Below, in pieces: positions 27,352-38,409 of a DNA stretch of 52,367 nt. This DNA is from Desulfosarcina cetonica JCM 12296 (GTDB lineage: Bacteria > Desulfobacterota > Desulfobacteria > Desulfobacterales > Desulfosarcinaceae). The notes below the pieces were generated by a model, which worked only from the letters and a program-made list of their open reading frames with translations, did not search any database and was not told the origin of the DNA. The stretch is taken from positions 1 to 52,367 of the forward strand of contig NZ_BBCC01000025.1 of the NCBI RefSeq assembly GCF_001311845.1. The letters run 5' to 3'. The stretch's first letter is position 1. Every line of letters begins with the position of its first letter. The position numbers and the translations under genes are program-made.

Positions 27352-29848
27352 ATGATGCTGCTACTGGATAAAATATTGGGTGTGGGCGACGCATTCAACG
27401 CAAAGCGGTTTGTCAACCTGGCCAATCGTGACAAGCTGTCGGACTACCTTCCTATCAGGCCTGGGACAGGAAAGCCGGCGTCTACCATAGCGCCGATGAC
27501 ACCTTTGGCTATGTGTGGGAATGCACCCCCCTGGTGTATGCCTCCGCAAAGGTGTTCGAGAACCTGAAAGGGTGCCTCCACAGCGGGATTCCCTTTGGCA
27601 GCGTTCTCCAGTTCATGATGTACGCCGACCCGGACTGCACCGGCCTTTTCGACCATTACCGGTCGCTGAAAAGCCGCCAAAATCCATTTTTGGATACCCT
27701 CACCGACAACATGATTCATCATCTCTCCGAAGCCGAGTTTGGACTGAGGAGCACCAACAGCATTCCCGTGAGAAATTTTCGATTGCTGGTGAGCCTCAAG
27801 TTCCCGCCGGGAGAGCAGCTGAGCGATCAGTTCGAATTCGCCGCCCTTTCGGTGGCCGAGGCACTCAAGGGGGCCGGCCTGGATCCCATGCCCCTGGATC
27901 CCAGCGGCCTGATCGGTCTTTTGTCAAAGATTCTCAACAACGGGGCCAATCCACAGTTTTCCCCTTATGACCCGGATCTGGAAATCCGCAAACAAATTAT
28001 CCGCGCCGGTATGATCGATGCCAAATTCACCCATGTGGAAATACGCGGCGGGTGTGACGCAAAATTTTTAAAGGCCCAGACCGTAAAAGGATGGCCCATA
28101 GGAGAAATCGAGCCCCTCACCATGAATCGCATCATGGGCGGCATCATGGGCGCCAATGATGACAACAATCAGATTACCTGCCCGTTCTGGGTTACCGTTA
28201 ACATTGTTTTCGAAGGGCTGTCCAAACGCATTCGCTCCAAAACCGAATTGATGATCCGCCAGGAAAAAAGAGGCGTTCGCGGTCAGAAAGAAAACGAAAG
28301 GGAAGCCGAGTATCGTTGGGCGGCCAAGGAATTGATCAGCGGCAACACCTTCGTGCGCGTCATCCCCATCATCTGGAATATCGGCCGTTCAACCGAGGAG
28401 ATCGATACCAACTGCGCCCAGATCAGTCGGATCTGGCATTCCCAGGGAGGCGGGTTCGTGCTCCAGGAGGATATGGGGATCCTGACGCCGCTTTTAATCG
28501 CATCGTTGCCACTGGGTCTTTACAACATCGGCACCAATGTCGATTTCATGGAGCGCGACAAGATCATGCCGGCGGAAACCGCCCTGCGCCTTCTGCCCGT
28601 ACAAGGGGATTTTACCGGGTCCGGACAGCCCACGGCCCTGTTTTTGGGGCGTAAAGGCCAGGTGGTCTCCTACGGCATGTTCAACGAGGGTTCCACCAAC
28701 AACAATGCGGTGGTCACCGCAACGACCGGTGCGGGCAAATCCTACCTGATGAACTATCTTCTCAAGGAGATCTATTCCAATGGCGGATTGATCCGGATTT
28801 TCGATCTGGGCAGAAGCTACGAAAAACTGACCAAGATATTGGGCGGCACCTTTATCGAGTTTAATGAAAACTCCACTGTATCGCTCAACCCGTTCACCCA
28901 TATCCGGAATATCGACGAATCCATCGATTCCATTTCGGCGATCCTGTACCAGATGTGCTACTCGGCAACAGGCCAGATGCCCACGGAAACCCAAATGACC
29001 ATCTTGAAAAACACGGCGCGCATGGCCTGGGAAATGGAGGGGAACGATGCCGGTATCGATGCGATCTACCAGTTCCTGAACCGTTTCACGGAAGTGTCCA
29101 AGCGCATGGAATCCGATATCGATCTGTCCAAAATCAAGGACATCGATTCCATTGCCGCCGAGCTGGGATTCAATCTGAAAGATTTCACCACCAAGGTCCT
29201 TATGGCAAGTGGTTTGCCGGACCCGCCACCTTGAACATCGGCAGCGATGAGTTCGTGGTCCTCGAGGTCGACTCGCTGAAAGACATGGATTCACTGTTTC
29301 GGGTGGTTTGCATGCAGATCATCCACTACATCACCCAGAATCTCTATCTTTCCGATCGTATGCGCCCGCGTGTGATCGTCTTCGAGGAGACGGCCCAGTG
29401 GGTCAGCAAGGACAGCTTCATCGCCATGGTCATCGAGTCCGGGTACCGACTGGCGCGCAAATATTTCGGATCCTTCATCACCGTGTTGCAATCGCCCTTG
29501 GACATCGTCAATTTCGGCAAGGTCGGCCGGGTGATCAATTCCAACTCGGCCTACAAATTCTACTTGCAATCCAGAGACTATCCCCAGGCAATCGAAGAGA
29601 AAATCATCGAATATGGCGAATTCATGGGCGCCATTCTAAACTCGGTGCGTCTGGTGAAGCCCAAATACTCCGAGTTCTTGATGGAAACACCCAACGGAAC
29701 CGGTGTGGCACGGTTGTCCCTCGATCCGGTGGCCTACTATGCCTTTACTTCCGATCCCCAGGACAATGCCCGCATCAACGCCCTTTTAGGGGAAGGATAT
29801 CCATATCATGAAGCGATTCAAAAGCTCGCCGGTCAAAGGCGTTATTGA
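27352..29848 (+). pseudogene. traC: TraC, VirB4-like T4SS ATPase, two frameshifts
   Basis: About 832 codons in three frames. The first frame gives residues 1-33 (MMLLLDKILGVGDAFNAKRF). The second runs from YQAWDRKAGVYHSADDTFGY through Walker A (TATTGAGKSYLMNYLLKEIY) to DFTTK. The third runs from GPYGKWFAGPATLNIGSDEF through VIVFEETAQWV (Walker B region) to the end. A C is missing at 27451-27452 and a G at 29195-29196; each restored base joins the frames. TraC powers pilus assembly from the inner membrane. The 3' end overlaps traW by 41 bases. Confidence 0.9.
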
Positions 29849-30392
29849 AATCGGCGTCCTGATACTTTGCCTTTTCATGAACGAAGGCGATCTCCAGGCC
29901 AAAAACCTGGGCCGTGTGGGACCGGTATACCCGATCATTGAAAAAAGTGTCGCGTTTTCAAGAAATAGTCAGGCGCAACGAGACAAGTCCCCCACCCCCA
30001 TGACACTGCGGACCGCGTCGGTTGAAGTGGAACAATTTCTGGATCTAACCTACACGGTTCCCTGGGATATCACCGATGCCGAAGGAACTATCGTCTACCC
30101 GAAAGGGTATCGCTACAACCCTCTAACGAATCGCCGGTTTCGCACCATGATCGTCATCGATGGAAGTGAACCGGATCAGCTTGACTGGGTCGATCATGTA
30201 GAGAGCGCCGCCGATCCCATGACGCGGATCGTGATTACCCAAGGCGACCTTGCCGCCGTATCCCGACGATTCAATCGGCGTGTTTATCGATTACATCCCC
30301 AGGTGGCCCAACGATTCGGGATCGAAACCGTACCCACCATCATCCAACAGAAAGGAGCAGTCCTTGCGGTTACATCCACACCTGTCCATTAG
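29808..30392 (+). CDS. traW: TraW pilus assembly protein
   Basis: 194 residues. The N-terminal signal is VIEIGVLILCLFMNEG, then NLGRVGPVYPIIEKS, the TraW hallmark. The C-terminal TrbC/thioredoxin-like part contains RFRTMIVIDGSEPDQLDWV and VAQRFGIETVPTIIQQ. Periplasmic; needed with TraU and TrbC for pilus extension. It starts within traC behind GGGGAAGGA. Confidence 0.82.
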   Translation: MKRFKSSPVKGVIEIGVLILCLFMNEGDLQAKNLGRVGPVYPIIEKSVAFSRNSQAQRDKSPTPMTLRTASVEVEQFLDLTYTVPWDITDAEGTIVYPKGYRYNPLTNRRFRTMIVIDGSEPDQLDWVDHVESAADPMTRIVITQGDLAAVSRRFNRRVYRLHPQVAQRFGIETVPTIIQQKGAVLAVTSTPVH

Positions 30393-31296
30393 TTTGATTT
30401 TGATTCTCAGCCTGCCCTTGCTGGCAGGTGGGGCGTGTATCGAGCAGGAATGGAACCCGGGCGGATTCGACTACGAATTCGAGGTGATCGGCGCCTGTGA
30501 ATGCTGTTACGGTGAGTGGTGTCGACAAGGCATGTTGATCGCATTCTGGGAGCCTCACAGGGTGATCGAAACGGTGAAGGACCCGTATTGTTCGCCAACC
30601 GCCTCCCAATCCCTGCTACTCAGCCAATCATCCGATGTAGGTTTCATGGATGAAGTGTTTCTCGGCGGGACCCACGCCGATCATTCCAACACGGAAGGGG
30701 CCACTGTTTTCGCGCAAGTTCACTATCTCACGCATCCCATGCTCGATGCCATGATCGATGAATTCGACGACATGTGTTGGGAGTCTTCCGACAACGGTAT
30801 GGAATACATATCGGAAACCGACAGTGAATGGCAGGGTATCTACGGCTCTATGTGGTGGCCGGAAGCTTCGCTGTTCGCCACCTATCCCATGGTCGAAACC
30901 TGCATGGCCGATGCGGCAGCGGCTCAGTTCGGTATACCCATCGATGCGCTTTACTGGTGTTTGGGCGCATGGGGAACCCTGTTTAACATGAACGGCCATT
31001 TTAACCAAGACGAATACACCACGGGTAATGTCGGTCTCGCCGCTCGAACCATCGCCCATATGGGTCGCCGTGGTTTGTTGATGGATGCGGCATCCGTATA
31101 CTGCTACGCCATTTCGATGCCCATCTGGATAAAAAGCTATTTCAAGCTGCAACCCATACGTCCCAATGAATACCCCTTTAAAATCCCCATCGGCATGGAT
31201 CCACTGTTTTGGTCCGAGGGCCTGAATCGTGTCGGTCTGGGCGGGGATAATTTCGCATGGCTTCTATGGCGGCTGCGTATTTGCTGTGCCAGCTGA
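30364..31296 (+). CDS. traU: TraU pilus assembly protein
   Basis: Start set at TTG 30364, because AAAGGAG lies six bases upstream and a signal peptide follows directly (LSISLILILSLPLLAGGAC). 310 residues, Cys- and Trp-rich: GACECCYGEWCR, YCSPTASQSLLLSQSSD, MCWESSDNG, DALYWCLGAWGTLFNMNGH. This matches TraU, a periplasmic protein needed for DNA transfer and pilus assembly. It overlaps traW by 29 bases. Confidence 0.88.
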   Translation: MRLHPHLSISLILILSLPLLAGGACIEQEWNPGGFDYEFEVIGACECCYGEWCRQGMLIAFWEPHRVIETVKDPYCSPTASQSLLLSQSSDVGFMDEVFLGGTHADHSNTEGATVFAQVHYLTHPMLDAMIDEFDDMCWESSDNGMEYISETDSEWQGIYGSMWWPEASLFATYPMVETCMADAAAAQFGIPIDALYWCLGAWGTLFNMNGHFNQDEYTTGNVGLAARTIAHMGRRGLLMDAASVYCYAISMPIWIKSYFKLQPIRPNEYPFKIPIGMDPLFWSEGLNRVGLGGDNFAWLLWRLRICCAS

Positions 31297-31308
31297 TCGC
31301 AGGTGAAT

Positions 31309-31980
31309 ATGAAATCAATCGCCTTGGCAATATCATTGATCGCCATTTCAAGCCTTCTTTCAAGTGGGCAGAATATTGAAGGAATGGTCAATGGGATTGA
31401 AAAAAGCCCCTATTTCCAGCGGGCTGAACAGGCCGTTAAACGAAATGAAAAAACGCTGCATCACAAGGTGCAACAAAAAATTGAAGAAAAGAATGTTTCC
31501 ATCAACGCCATCAATGAGCAAATAAGAAACGGACTCATCCAAGCGGCGGCGCCTGAAAATGCAGATCCCCATGTCGATACAAAATCCCGAATTTATATTT
31601 TCGTGTCCCGGTCGATCCCCCTTGCCGTTCTCAGGTCCTTTGCCGCCGACATCGATACCCTTGGAAGCGACACGCTACGCCTTGTGTTCAGGGCGTTCCC
31701 GAAGAATTTCCTGTATACGTTTTTACAAAAAGACCAGTCCAGTAACAACGGAGATGGTGTGGTCAGGGCAAAGATCATCGTCGGCGAGAAAATTTTCGAT
31801 CGCTATCACGTGGACCGGGTACCGGCCGTGGTTTTTGATCCCGATCCCATGACCTCACACGATGACTGGTTGCTCGTTTATGGGGCGGACTCCCTGCATC
31901 AGGCATTGACATTGTTTTATCGGGAGTCCGGCCGGGACGAATTGAAAATGGCGGCAAATCGGGTGGCCAAAATTGAATAA
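31309..31980 (+). CDS. trbC: TrbC, F-type pilus assembly protein
   Basis: Start taken at ATG 31309. 223 residues: signal peptide (MKSIALAISLIAISSLLSS), a helical coiled region (residues ~30-70), then the TrbC_Ftype domain with RIYIFVSRSIPLAVLRSFA and FDRYHVDRVPAVVFDPDP, a thioredoxin-like fold without CxxC. In F it forms a periplasmic complex with TraW. It overlaps the next gene by 8 bases. Confidence 0.85.
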   Translation: MKSIALAISLIAISSLLSSGQNIEGMVNGIEKSPYFQRAEQAVKRNEKTLHHKVQQKIEEKNVSINAINEQIRNGLIQAAAPENADPHVDTKSRIYIFVSRSIPLAVLRSFAADIDTLGSDTLRLVFRAFPKNFLYTFLQKDQSSNNGDGVVRAKIIVGEKIFDRYHVDRVPAVVFDPDPMTSHDDWLLVYGADSLHQALTLFYRESGRDELKMAANRVAKIE

Positions 31981-32437
31981 ACCGAAGCTGAACGCCAAAT
32001 TTTCATGCTGCCTGGCGCTGCTCTGTTTATCGCTTGCCATCGGCATGGCCATACCGGACCGCCTGACCATGACCAAGACTGACAGCGTCAAATACCATCT
32101 GTTTTGGGAGATCGATCGGAAGGCCCTCCAGATAGGCGATTACGTCCGTCTTCCCTTGTTCGAGCCGAGTGTGGGCTGCAACCCGTGCAGCATTGTCAAG
32201 CGCGTCGGTTGCCTGCCGGGAGATCTATTGGTAGGCGAGGATATGAACTACTACTGCAATGGCAAGTATTTGGGTCAATGCAAAACCGGCAAAAATATCG
32301 CGCCATTTCGATTCACCGGCAAGGTGCCGCCTGGCATGGTTTTTCTGATTGGTGACAGGGATAACAGCTATGACTCACGATACTTCGGGCTTAAATCGAT
32401 CAGCGACATCGAGACGGTGCTTTCTCCTCTTTTTTAG
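31973..32437 (+). CDS. S26 signal peptidase of the conjugation system (TraF/TrhF type)
   Basis: 154 residues. After one membrane anchor come the S26 motifs: DSVKYHLFW with the nucleophile serine, SIVKRVGCLPGD with the general-base lysine, and GDRDNSYDSRYFG. This is the RP4 TraF / TrhF-type peptidase family, which matures or cyclises conjugative pilins; F itself lacks it, while SXT-like systems have it. It overlaps the following traF by 68 bases. Its target is presumably the TraA-like pilin. Confidence 0.85.
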   Translation: MNKPKLNAKFSCCLALLCLSLAIGMAIPDRLTMTKTDSVKYHLFWEIDRKALQIGDYVRLPLFEPSVGCNPCSIVKRVGCLPGDLLVGEDMNYYCNGKYLGQCKTGKNIAPFRFTGKVPPGMVFLIGDRDNSYDSRYFGLKSISDIETVLSPLF

Positions 32438-33233
32438 CCTGCTTCTCATCGCAGCACCCGCATGGGCTGCAGACACGTTCTGGGAGGATCGCCAAAGAGG
32501 TTACTTTTGGTATGAAGACCCTGACCTGCCAGTTTACGAGCAACAAGACGTTCCGGTTGAGGATAAACCGATGATTGGCAATACCGGACAAGATGCCAGG
32601 CCCGATCAATACACCTATGACGAACTGTTCGAGTTGCACCCGGACCGATTTCAAGTGGTGATCGACGCGAGGCTCAAACATGCGGTTCATCGTCCAACCG
32701 AAGAGAATGTGCTGCGGTTTCTGGAAGCCACGGACGTGGCCAAAAAGAAAAGCCGCCTGATGGCCAATGTGGCCGGCTATGTGGCCATGCAGAACCCGTG
32801 GTTGACCGGGGAGTCCCGATATCCCTATTCACAGCCCGGCCGCGGCGTATACGTCCAGCAGCGCAATAAAGACATCCAAACAACGCTTGCAGAATTCAAG
32901 GAACGATATGCCATCATCGCCTTTCATCAAGCCGGATGCGGATATTGCACGGCACAAGAGGAAATTCTGGATCACTTCGAACATCTGAACAGCTGGACCG
33001 TAAGGCGGATCGATATCACCGAAAACCCGGGTTTGGCGGCCAAATTCCATGTCGAAATAACCCCGACATTGCTTTTGGTTTCTCGCAGCACCCAACAATC
33101 GAGAATCCTCTCTTCGGGCGTGATCTCGTTGGATCAACTCACCACACGTGTTTACCAGCTGATCCGCCTCATGGAGCGCCGCGCCGATCCAACGGCGTTT
33201 TATCCCATGGCCTTTCACGAAGCCGTAAAATAA
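32370..33233 (+). CDS. traF: TraF, thioredoxin-like conjugal protein
   Basis: Start set at ATG 32370. 287 residues: signal peptide (CFLLFFSLLLIAAPAWA), then DTFWEDRQRGYFWYEDP, a TraF hallmark. The C-terminal thioredoxin fold has CGYC in HQAGCGYCTAQEEIL and a cis-Pro region VEITPTLLLVS. Many F-type TraF proteins lack the CxxC; this one keeps it and could be an active disulfide enzyme serving TraU and TraH. Confidence 0.9.
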   Translation: MTHDTSGLNRSATSRRCFLLFFSLLLIAAPAWAADTFWEDRQRGYFWYEDPDLPVYEQQDVPVEDKPMIGNTGQDARPDQYTYDELFELHPDRFQVVIDARLKHAVHRPTEENVLRFLEATDVAKKKSRLMANVAGYVAMQNPWLTGESRYPYSQPGRGVYVQQRNKDIQTTLAEFKERYAIIAFHQAGCGYCTAQEEILDHFEHLNSWTVRRIDITENPGLAAKFHVEITPTLLLVSRSTQQSRILSSGVISLDQLTTRVYQLIRLMERRADPTAFYPMAFHEAVK

Positions 33234-33246
33234 CCGGGAGATAGCC

Positions 33247-34661
33247 ATGCATAAACACTTCCTGATCAGCATCGTCTTTATTCTGACGGCAACCGGCGCC
33301 TGCTTTGCCGATGATTGGATCGACAATTGGATCCAACAGGCCACCGCCAACGGACCCAATATGTTCGAGAGCCAGAAGCGGGGCTACGCCTCGGCCGGGA
33401 GCCTGTCCCTTCGCTTTAAAAACGAAAAGGACTACCTGGTCAGTTTCGCGCCGCCTCGCTTTCGGGCCGGCTGCGGCGGCATCGACATGTTCCTGGGTAG
33501 TTTTTCCTACCTGGATGCGGAATATCTGATGGAGAAGCTGGAGCGCATTGCGGAAGGTGGTGTGGCGACCTTTGTTTACGATATCGCCATGTCGGTGCTT
33601 TCCGAGCCCATTCAAAAATCCATGAAATCGTTGGAGGCGCTGGTGGATCGGCTCAATCAATTGCAGATCGATGACTGCCAGGCCGCCAAGGGCGTGTCAG
33701 CCTATCTGAAGAGCACCTCGTCGGGAGAGGATCAATCCGAGGCACTTCAAAAATTCCTGATCGAAAGCGGTATCAACGATTTTTATCAGGGCGCTCAGGA
33801 CGATTACAACAGCTCAAACACCGAACAGGTCATGCAGGATGCCGGGGTGACGGTAAGCGACATGACCTCAGGCTGCCCCGAAGAAATGCGGCGCGTATTT
33901 TTCAAAGACGGTTCACTGCTCGCCAACGTTGCCGTGGAAAACAATATCCCCGAATCCCAGACCCGGATCATGTCGGCTTTTGTGGGGGATGTGCTGATCG
34001 ACAGTGGCCGCTATTTCATGATCGGTCCATGCTACAACGATCCCGGGGATGTGGATGCGCTGGTCTACGGGGACCTGATCACCCGGGATGCCGGCGGCGC
34101 GTGCAGTCAGCTGGATCACGTTCATATCGACGGCGTGAACTATGACTCTTTATACGATTGGGCGTATGCATGATACGCGAGGTCATCACGTCCATCGGCA
34201 CGAAAACGGATCTATCGCCGGCGGCACAAGCCTTCATCGAAAGCATGCCGTCGCCGGTGTATATGCTTGTATTAAATGACATCAAGGCGGTCGGGGATTT
34301 GAATGACGTGGAAGAGATCTCCGGCCGTCTCGCCTACGTGGGTGCCCTCTCCTACGCCTACCAGATGAGCAAATCGCTTTTGTTCAACACCTATAAACTC
34401 TATCACGATGCCATGCGCATCGCCCACAATCAACTGGGTCCGGATGCCGGCGGCAGATGCGTGCAGCAGCTTGTGGAACAACCGGCCGGTTATATCGAAA
34501 CCATACTGGGCCGTTTGGACAGCATGTATGGTTATCTCGAACAAGCCTATTCAGCCTCGCTGCAGCGGATCACCAACGATCTGCAGCAGGAACGGTTGAT
34601 CCAGGCCCGAAGTGATCGGTTGAATCGTACTTCTTTCGACCAAACGGGAATCCGCAAATGA
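33247..34661 (+). pseudogene. traH: TraH pilus assembly protein, one frameshift
   Basis: The first frame encodes a signal peptide and the N-terminal two thirds (GYASAGSLSLRF, FRAGCGGIDMFLGSFSYL). The second, open from 34158, encodes IREVITSIGTKTDLSPAAQA, FIESMPSPVYMLVLNDIKAV and a coiled C-terminus. Together they give ~474 residues, close to F TraH (458). The shift lies at 34168-34171, where one inserted base (GCA ATG) restores continuity. TraH is an outer-membrane-associated pilus extension factor. Confidence 0.87.
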
Positions 34662-37600
34662 AACGATTCTGGATAATTCTCACCCTGTTGATTTTGCTCG
34701 CTCCAGGTTATGCCATTGCAGACATTCCGGATACATTCAGGGAGTATGTCACCTATGGGGGGTTCCACAGTATTCACAACGCCTTGAACCGGATCGCCTT
34801 GAGTTTCTCGGACAATTCCTATGAGGGGCTTTTCGTTGCCTTCATGGTGGTGGCCCTCACCTTCTGGTTGGGCTGGGGCGCCATCGGTTATTTTCGAAAT
34901 GGCAGCGCCCTGGGTTTCATCTACATGGCGTTTACCATTTTAACCGGAGCCATCGTCTATATCGCCTTGATCCGCCCCACAACATCCATGGTGGTGTATG
35001 ACGAGCTTTTGAATGTTCATCAGGAAGTGGCCGATGTTCCCGAGGGCGTGGTGCTTTTAGCCGGCATGCAAAACAGCTTTACCCGCACCATGACCGACAT
35101 CATATGGACATCCGCCGATCCGGAAGTCTACGACTACCGGGAAAACGCCAACGGGGATGTCTACAATATCGTTCGCCAGGTCTATAATCGAGAGATCGAT
35201 ATCTCTACCCAAAATGGAAACGGACGCTACATCAATGCGTCCTTGCGGCGTTATTGCGAGGATTGCGTCGCTTTTGAAATCCTGCGGCCGCAAAGCGATC
35301 TGAATGTCAATATGTTCGCCACCAGTTCGGATCTGACCGAGCTTTTGGAGGCAGCCCGCAGCCCTTCGGTATTCACGGTGTATTTCAATAGTGATAGTCC
35401 CACCGGTACGACCATGAGTTGTGCCGACGCCTATGATCAAATTGTCGGTGACTTGAACGCCATTACCGACGTCTCGGATGAGAACATGAATTTCTGGCAA
35501 ACCAAATGCGCGGAGGCCGGCTATCATAACAGCACGGGAATGATCGGTGAGGATCAGATCGAGCGCTGCATGCAGCGCACCACACAATTTCTATCCTACA
35601 TCACCCAGGGCAACGTGGCCCCATCGGAAGTTACCCGCAACCTGCTGATCGCCCGTGAACTCTGGAACGCGGCCCTGAATGCCGATATCGCCGCTCTCGG
35701 GGATTATAAAATCGGCACGGCCCTTACAGGTGAAGCCATTTCCACGGATCGATGGCTGCCGCTGATCAAGGAGGTGATGACCGCCATCTATCTGGGCCTG
35801 GTGCCCTTTCTGGTCATTTTATTGCCGACACCGCTTATCGGCCGGGTCGGCGGTCTCATCATCGGTTTTTTCTGTTTTCTGACAGCCTGGGAAGTCTGTG
35901 ATGCCTTGGTCCACAGCTATGCCATGGATCATACCATCAACTTCTTCGATGAAATTCGTCGCAACGGGCTGAGCTTTAAATCCATTGCCATGATGGAGAG
36001 CCATAGCCACCAGTCCATGCTGATGTTCGGCAAGACACGTGCCGCCACGATGATCCTGGCCGGTGTAATTTCTGGGGTGATCGCCAAGTTCGGCGGCGCT
36101 GCCCTGGCCCACTTTGCCAATACGATGAACTTCGGTCATTTGGGCCGCGAGGCGGCAACCCAGATAAACGATCCGAGCGGGCAGGCAAGTGCCCTGGAGT
36201 CCTATGCCAAATCGCCGGTTCCGGTTGAGACACACCGCAACCAGGGCTATCATGAGATGGTCCGCCTCTCCAATCTCGCTTACGCCGGTAACATATCGGG
36301 AAGCGAAATTTTGATCGACGACAGTGACGGATCGTTTACGGCCGCGGCCGCACATAAGGGCCGGGAAACCACCAACCGCACACTCGATGGGTCCGCCAGA
36401 TATTCCGCCGTCGACAAACAGTCCGGGATCAGGGACATGAACGCCCAGGATGCCCGCGAACTGATGCAGGAGAGCCAGGTGGCAAGCGGCTTGGCGTCGG
36501 CGGTGACGGCCGAGCGTCTTGGCATGGAAGAGCACTACGACCGGACCAGTACGGAAATGATCAGAAGCGATTCTGCCTTGAAAGCCTTGGGAAAAGATGG
36601 TGATCTAAGTGAAAGGCAGGCCCAAGTGGGAACCATTCAGGGAACGCAACAGCGCGGGACCCTGGACGCCAACCGCGCTGTCGGCACTCAGGGTGTATAT
36701 CAGGCAGCCTACACTGACACGGCCCGCCACAGCGCCCATTCCATCATGGCAAACATTGCGGCAACGGATATTCTCCAGAATGGGGCCGTCAGTCCGGGAA
36801 ACCGTGATCTTCTCAATCGATTGAATGAAGACCCGAATGTAAAAGGCTATCTTCAGACGGCTACCCATATGGACGTTTCTCCAAACGCGGATGAAGCCGC
36901 CGCCCTGGCAACCTATTTTGGTTCTCATGGTCATCATTTTACGCCAGGCATGCTCCAAGGCTCCCAGGTGAGTTTTAAAATGGCCTATGATCCGAAAAGC
37001 GGCGGCATTGTTCCATCCAATATCAACGTATCGACCGGCGCTGGCTTCCATAATTTCGGTCGATACTTCGAGCGGCCCATTACGCCGGCCAGTCCTTATG
37101 CCCTGACCAATCCATCATCAGGGGATACCGTGACGATTACATCGGGACGGGTTTACGGACAATCCGGCGTTTATCAGCAAGCCGAAGGTTTTACGGCTGA
37201 CGGGACACCCGTCAGCTTGGGGTCTTCCGATGGTCACGTATTGGATCGGATGTCATTGGGTGAGCGATTCAACGGGTTCGGGACCCCTTATGTGCTGTCT
37301 CGTCTGAGCCAGGGTCTCGACTCGATGATCAGGGGGATCGATCTTACGGAAGCGTCACAACGGGCCGAAGTGATTCCTCAAATTGCTAAGGCTGTTTCTT
37401 CCAATTTTGTATCTGCAAATCAAAGCTATGTTGATCAGGTGGCTTCTGCAATGGGAGGTTCTATTGGTGGTGGCTTAAGTAAATTTATAGGCGCTTCAGG
37501 AAACGTAGGTGCCTCGTTCACCAAACGGGATGTGAACGAATTTGCCCGTAACGTTATCACCCAACGACTTATGGATGTGACTGCCAATGCTACTAATAAT

Positions 37601-37816
37601 GAAACGGCAAGAGAAGCTCTACAAAATGAAATCAGTTCCATGACAGCCGATGACTACAGATATATGAAATCAGCCATTAATGAATATAGCCGCAATCACA
37701 TCAAGGATATGGCTAACGAGACTGTGGATAAGATGAAGAATGGTCTTAAGGATTTCGATAAAAACATTAATAACATGGACGAACATCTCAAGGACTGGGA
37801 TGATATGGGCATGTAA
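34658..37816 (+). CDS. traG: TraG mating-pair stabilisation protein
   Basis: 1052 residues, somewhat longer than F TraG (938). The N-terminus has a signal segment and TIRE-like DTFREYVTYGGF, then membrane helices near residues 60-115 and 365-430 (VPFLVILLPTPLIGRVGGLI). The second half is a large soluble, periplasmic/extracellular domain rich in Ala, Ser and Gln. TraG joins pilus assembly and, in F, entry exclusion. The last ~150 codons are more AT-rich than the rest, suggesting a recombinant C-terminus. Confidence 0.88.
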   Translation: MKRFWIILTLLILLAPGYAIADIPDTFREYVTYGGFHSIHNALNRIALSFSDNSYEGLFVAFMVVALTFWLGWGAIGYFRNGSALGFIYMAFTILTGAIVYIALIRPTTSMVVYDELLNVHQEVADVPEGVVLLAGMQNSFTRTMTDIIWTSADPEVYDYRENANGDVYNIVRQVYNREIDISTQNGNGRYINASLRRYCEDCVAFEILRPQSDLNVNMFATSSDLTELLEAARSPSVFTVYFNSDSPTGTTMSCADAYDQIVGDLNAITDVSDENMNFWQTKCAEAGYHNSTGMIGEDQIERCMQRTTQFLSYITQGNVAPSEVTRNLLIARELWNAALNADIAALGDYKIGTALTGEAISTDRWLPLIKEVMTAIYLGLVPFLVILLPTPLIGRVGGLIIGFFCFLTAWEVCDALVHSYAMDHTINFFDEIRRNGLSFKSIAMMESHSHQSMLMFGKTRAATMILAGVISGVIAKFGGAALAHFANTMNFGHLGREAATQINDPSGQASALESYAKSPVPVETHRNQGYHEMVRLSNLAYAGNISGSEILIDDSDGSFTAAAAHKGRETTNRTLDGSARYSAVDKQSGIRDMNAQDARELMQESQVASGLASAVTAERLGMEEHYDRTSTEMIRSDSALKALGKDGDLSERQAQVGTIQGTQQRGTLDANRAVGTQGVYQAAYTDTARHSAHSIMANIAATDILQNGAVSPGNRDLLNRLNEDPNVKGYLQTATHMDVSPNADEAAALATYFGSHGHHFTPGMLQGSQVSFKMAYDPKSGGIVPSNINVSTGAGFHNFGRYFERPITPASPYALTNPSSGDTVTITSGRVYGQSGVYQQAEGFTADGTPVSLGSSDGHVLDRMSLGERFNGFGTPYVLSRLSQGLDSMIRGIDLTEASQRAEVIPQIAKAVSSNFVSANQSYVDQVASAMGGSIGGGLSKFIGASGNVGASFTKRDVNEFARNVITQRLMDVTANATNNETAREALQNEISSMTADDYRYMKSAINEYSRNHIKDMANETVDKMKNGLKDFDKNINNMDEHLKDWDDMGM

Positions 37817-37881
37817 TCTGCCCAACCACATAAAATCCAAGGGGAATCAAAATCCATAATAAATAGTTACGGAGGTCGAGA

Positions 37882-38124
37882 ATGGACGATGAAACATATT
37901 TTCTACTATTATTGTTCTTTGGGATGCTTTTTATCCTGGTTTGCCTGTATCGGTTATTATCCAACCGATATAAGCCACGAGGAGAAAAGAAAAATGAAAA
38001 AATCGTCCATTCCACGGCCCTGGATATGGACAAGGAGTTTGATGATGATGTGGTTACAAATCCTGCATTTTCATCTCTAAAAGCAAACATCTTCCATAAA
38101 GACAGATATGACGATGATAAATAG
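37882..38124 (+). CDS. small single-span membrane protein
   Basis: 80 residues behind a GGAGG site. One N-terminal membrane helix (YFLLLLFFGMLFILVCLYRL) is followed by a charged cytoplasmic tail. Located after traG, where F-type elements often place exclusion or accessory genes. No family recognised. Confidence 0.6.
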   Translation: MDDETYFLLLLFFGMLFILVCLYRLLSNRYKPRGEKKNEKIVHSTALDMDKEFDDDVVTNPAFSSLKANIFHKDRYDDDK

Positions 38125-38142
38125 GAACTATTCAATTTACTG

Positions 38143-38409
38143 ATGATCCCTTGTCTCCTTGGCCTGCTCGGTTGCGGAGGGTCGTCGGATTCTTCTGTAT
38201 CAAATAACTTCTCATCGTCCGAGGACAGTGGTCCATTGGCAGGCGTGTGGATCGGATCAGCAAATGGCGTCACGCACACGATTACGACCCACGGTCAGGA
38301 GAATACCTGTTTGATGGGATGGAATACAAGCGATGAATACTTTACCAGGACATTTATAAAAATACGGGATCGTCGAGTCCATGGAGCAATCATCAATAAA
38401 CCTGAATGA
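38143..38409 (+). CDS. small lipoprotein
   Basis: 88 residues. The start gives MIPCLLGLLGCGGSSDSS, a short lipoprotein signal with lipobox LLGC followed by a Ser-rich linker, then GVWIGSANGVTHTITTHGQ, which is beta-strand-like. The function is unknown; a surface lipoprotein after traG could act in entry exclusion (speculative). It overlaps the next gene by 29 bases. Confidence 0.5.
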   Translation: MIPCLLGLLGCGGSSDSSVSNNFSSSEDSGPLAGVWIGSANGVTHTITTHGQENTCLMGWNTSDEYFTRTFIKIRDRRVHGAIINKPE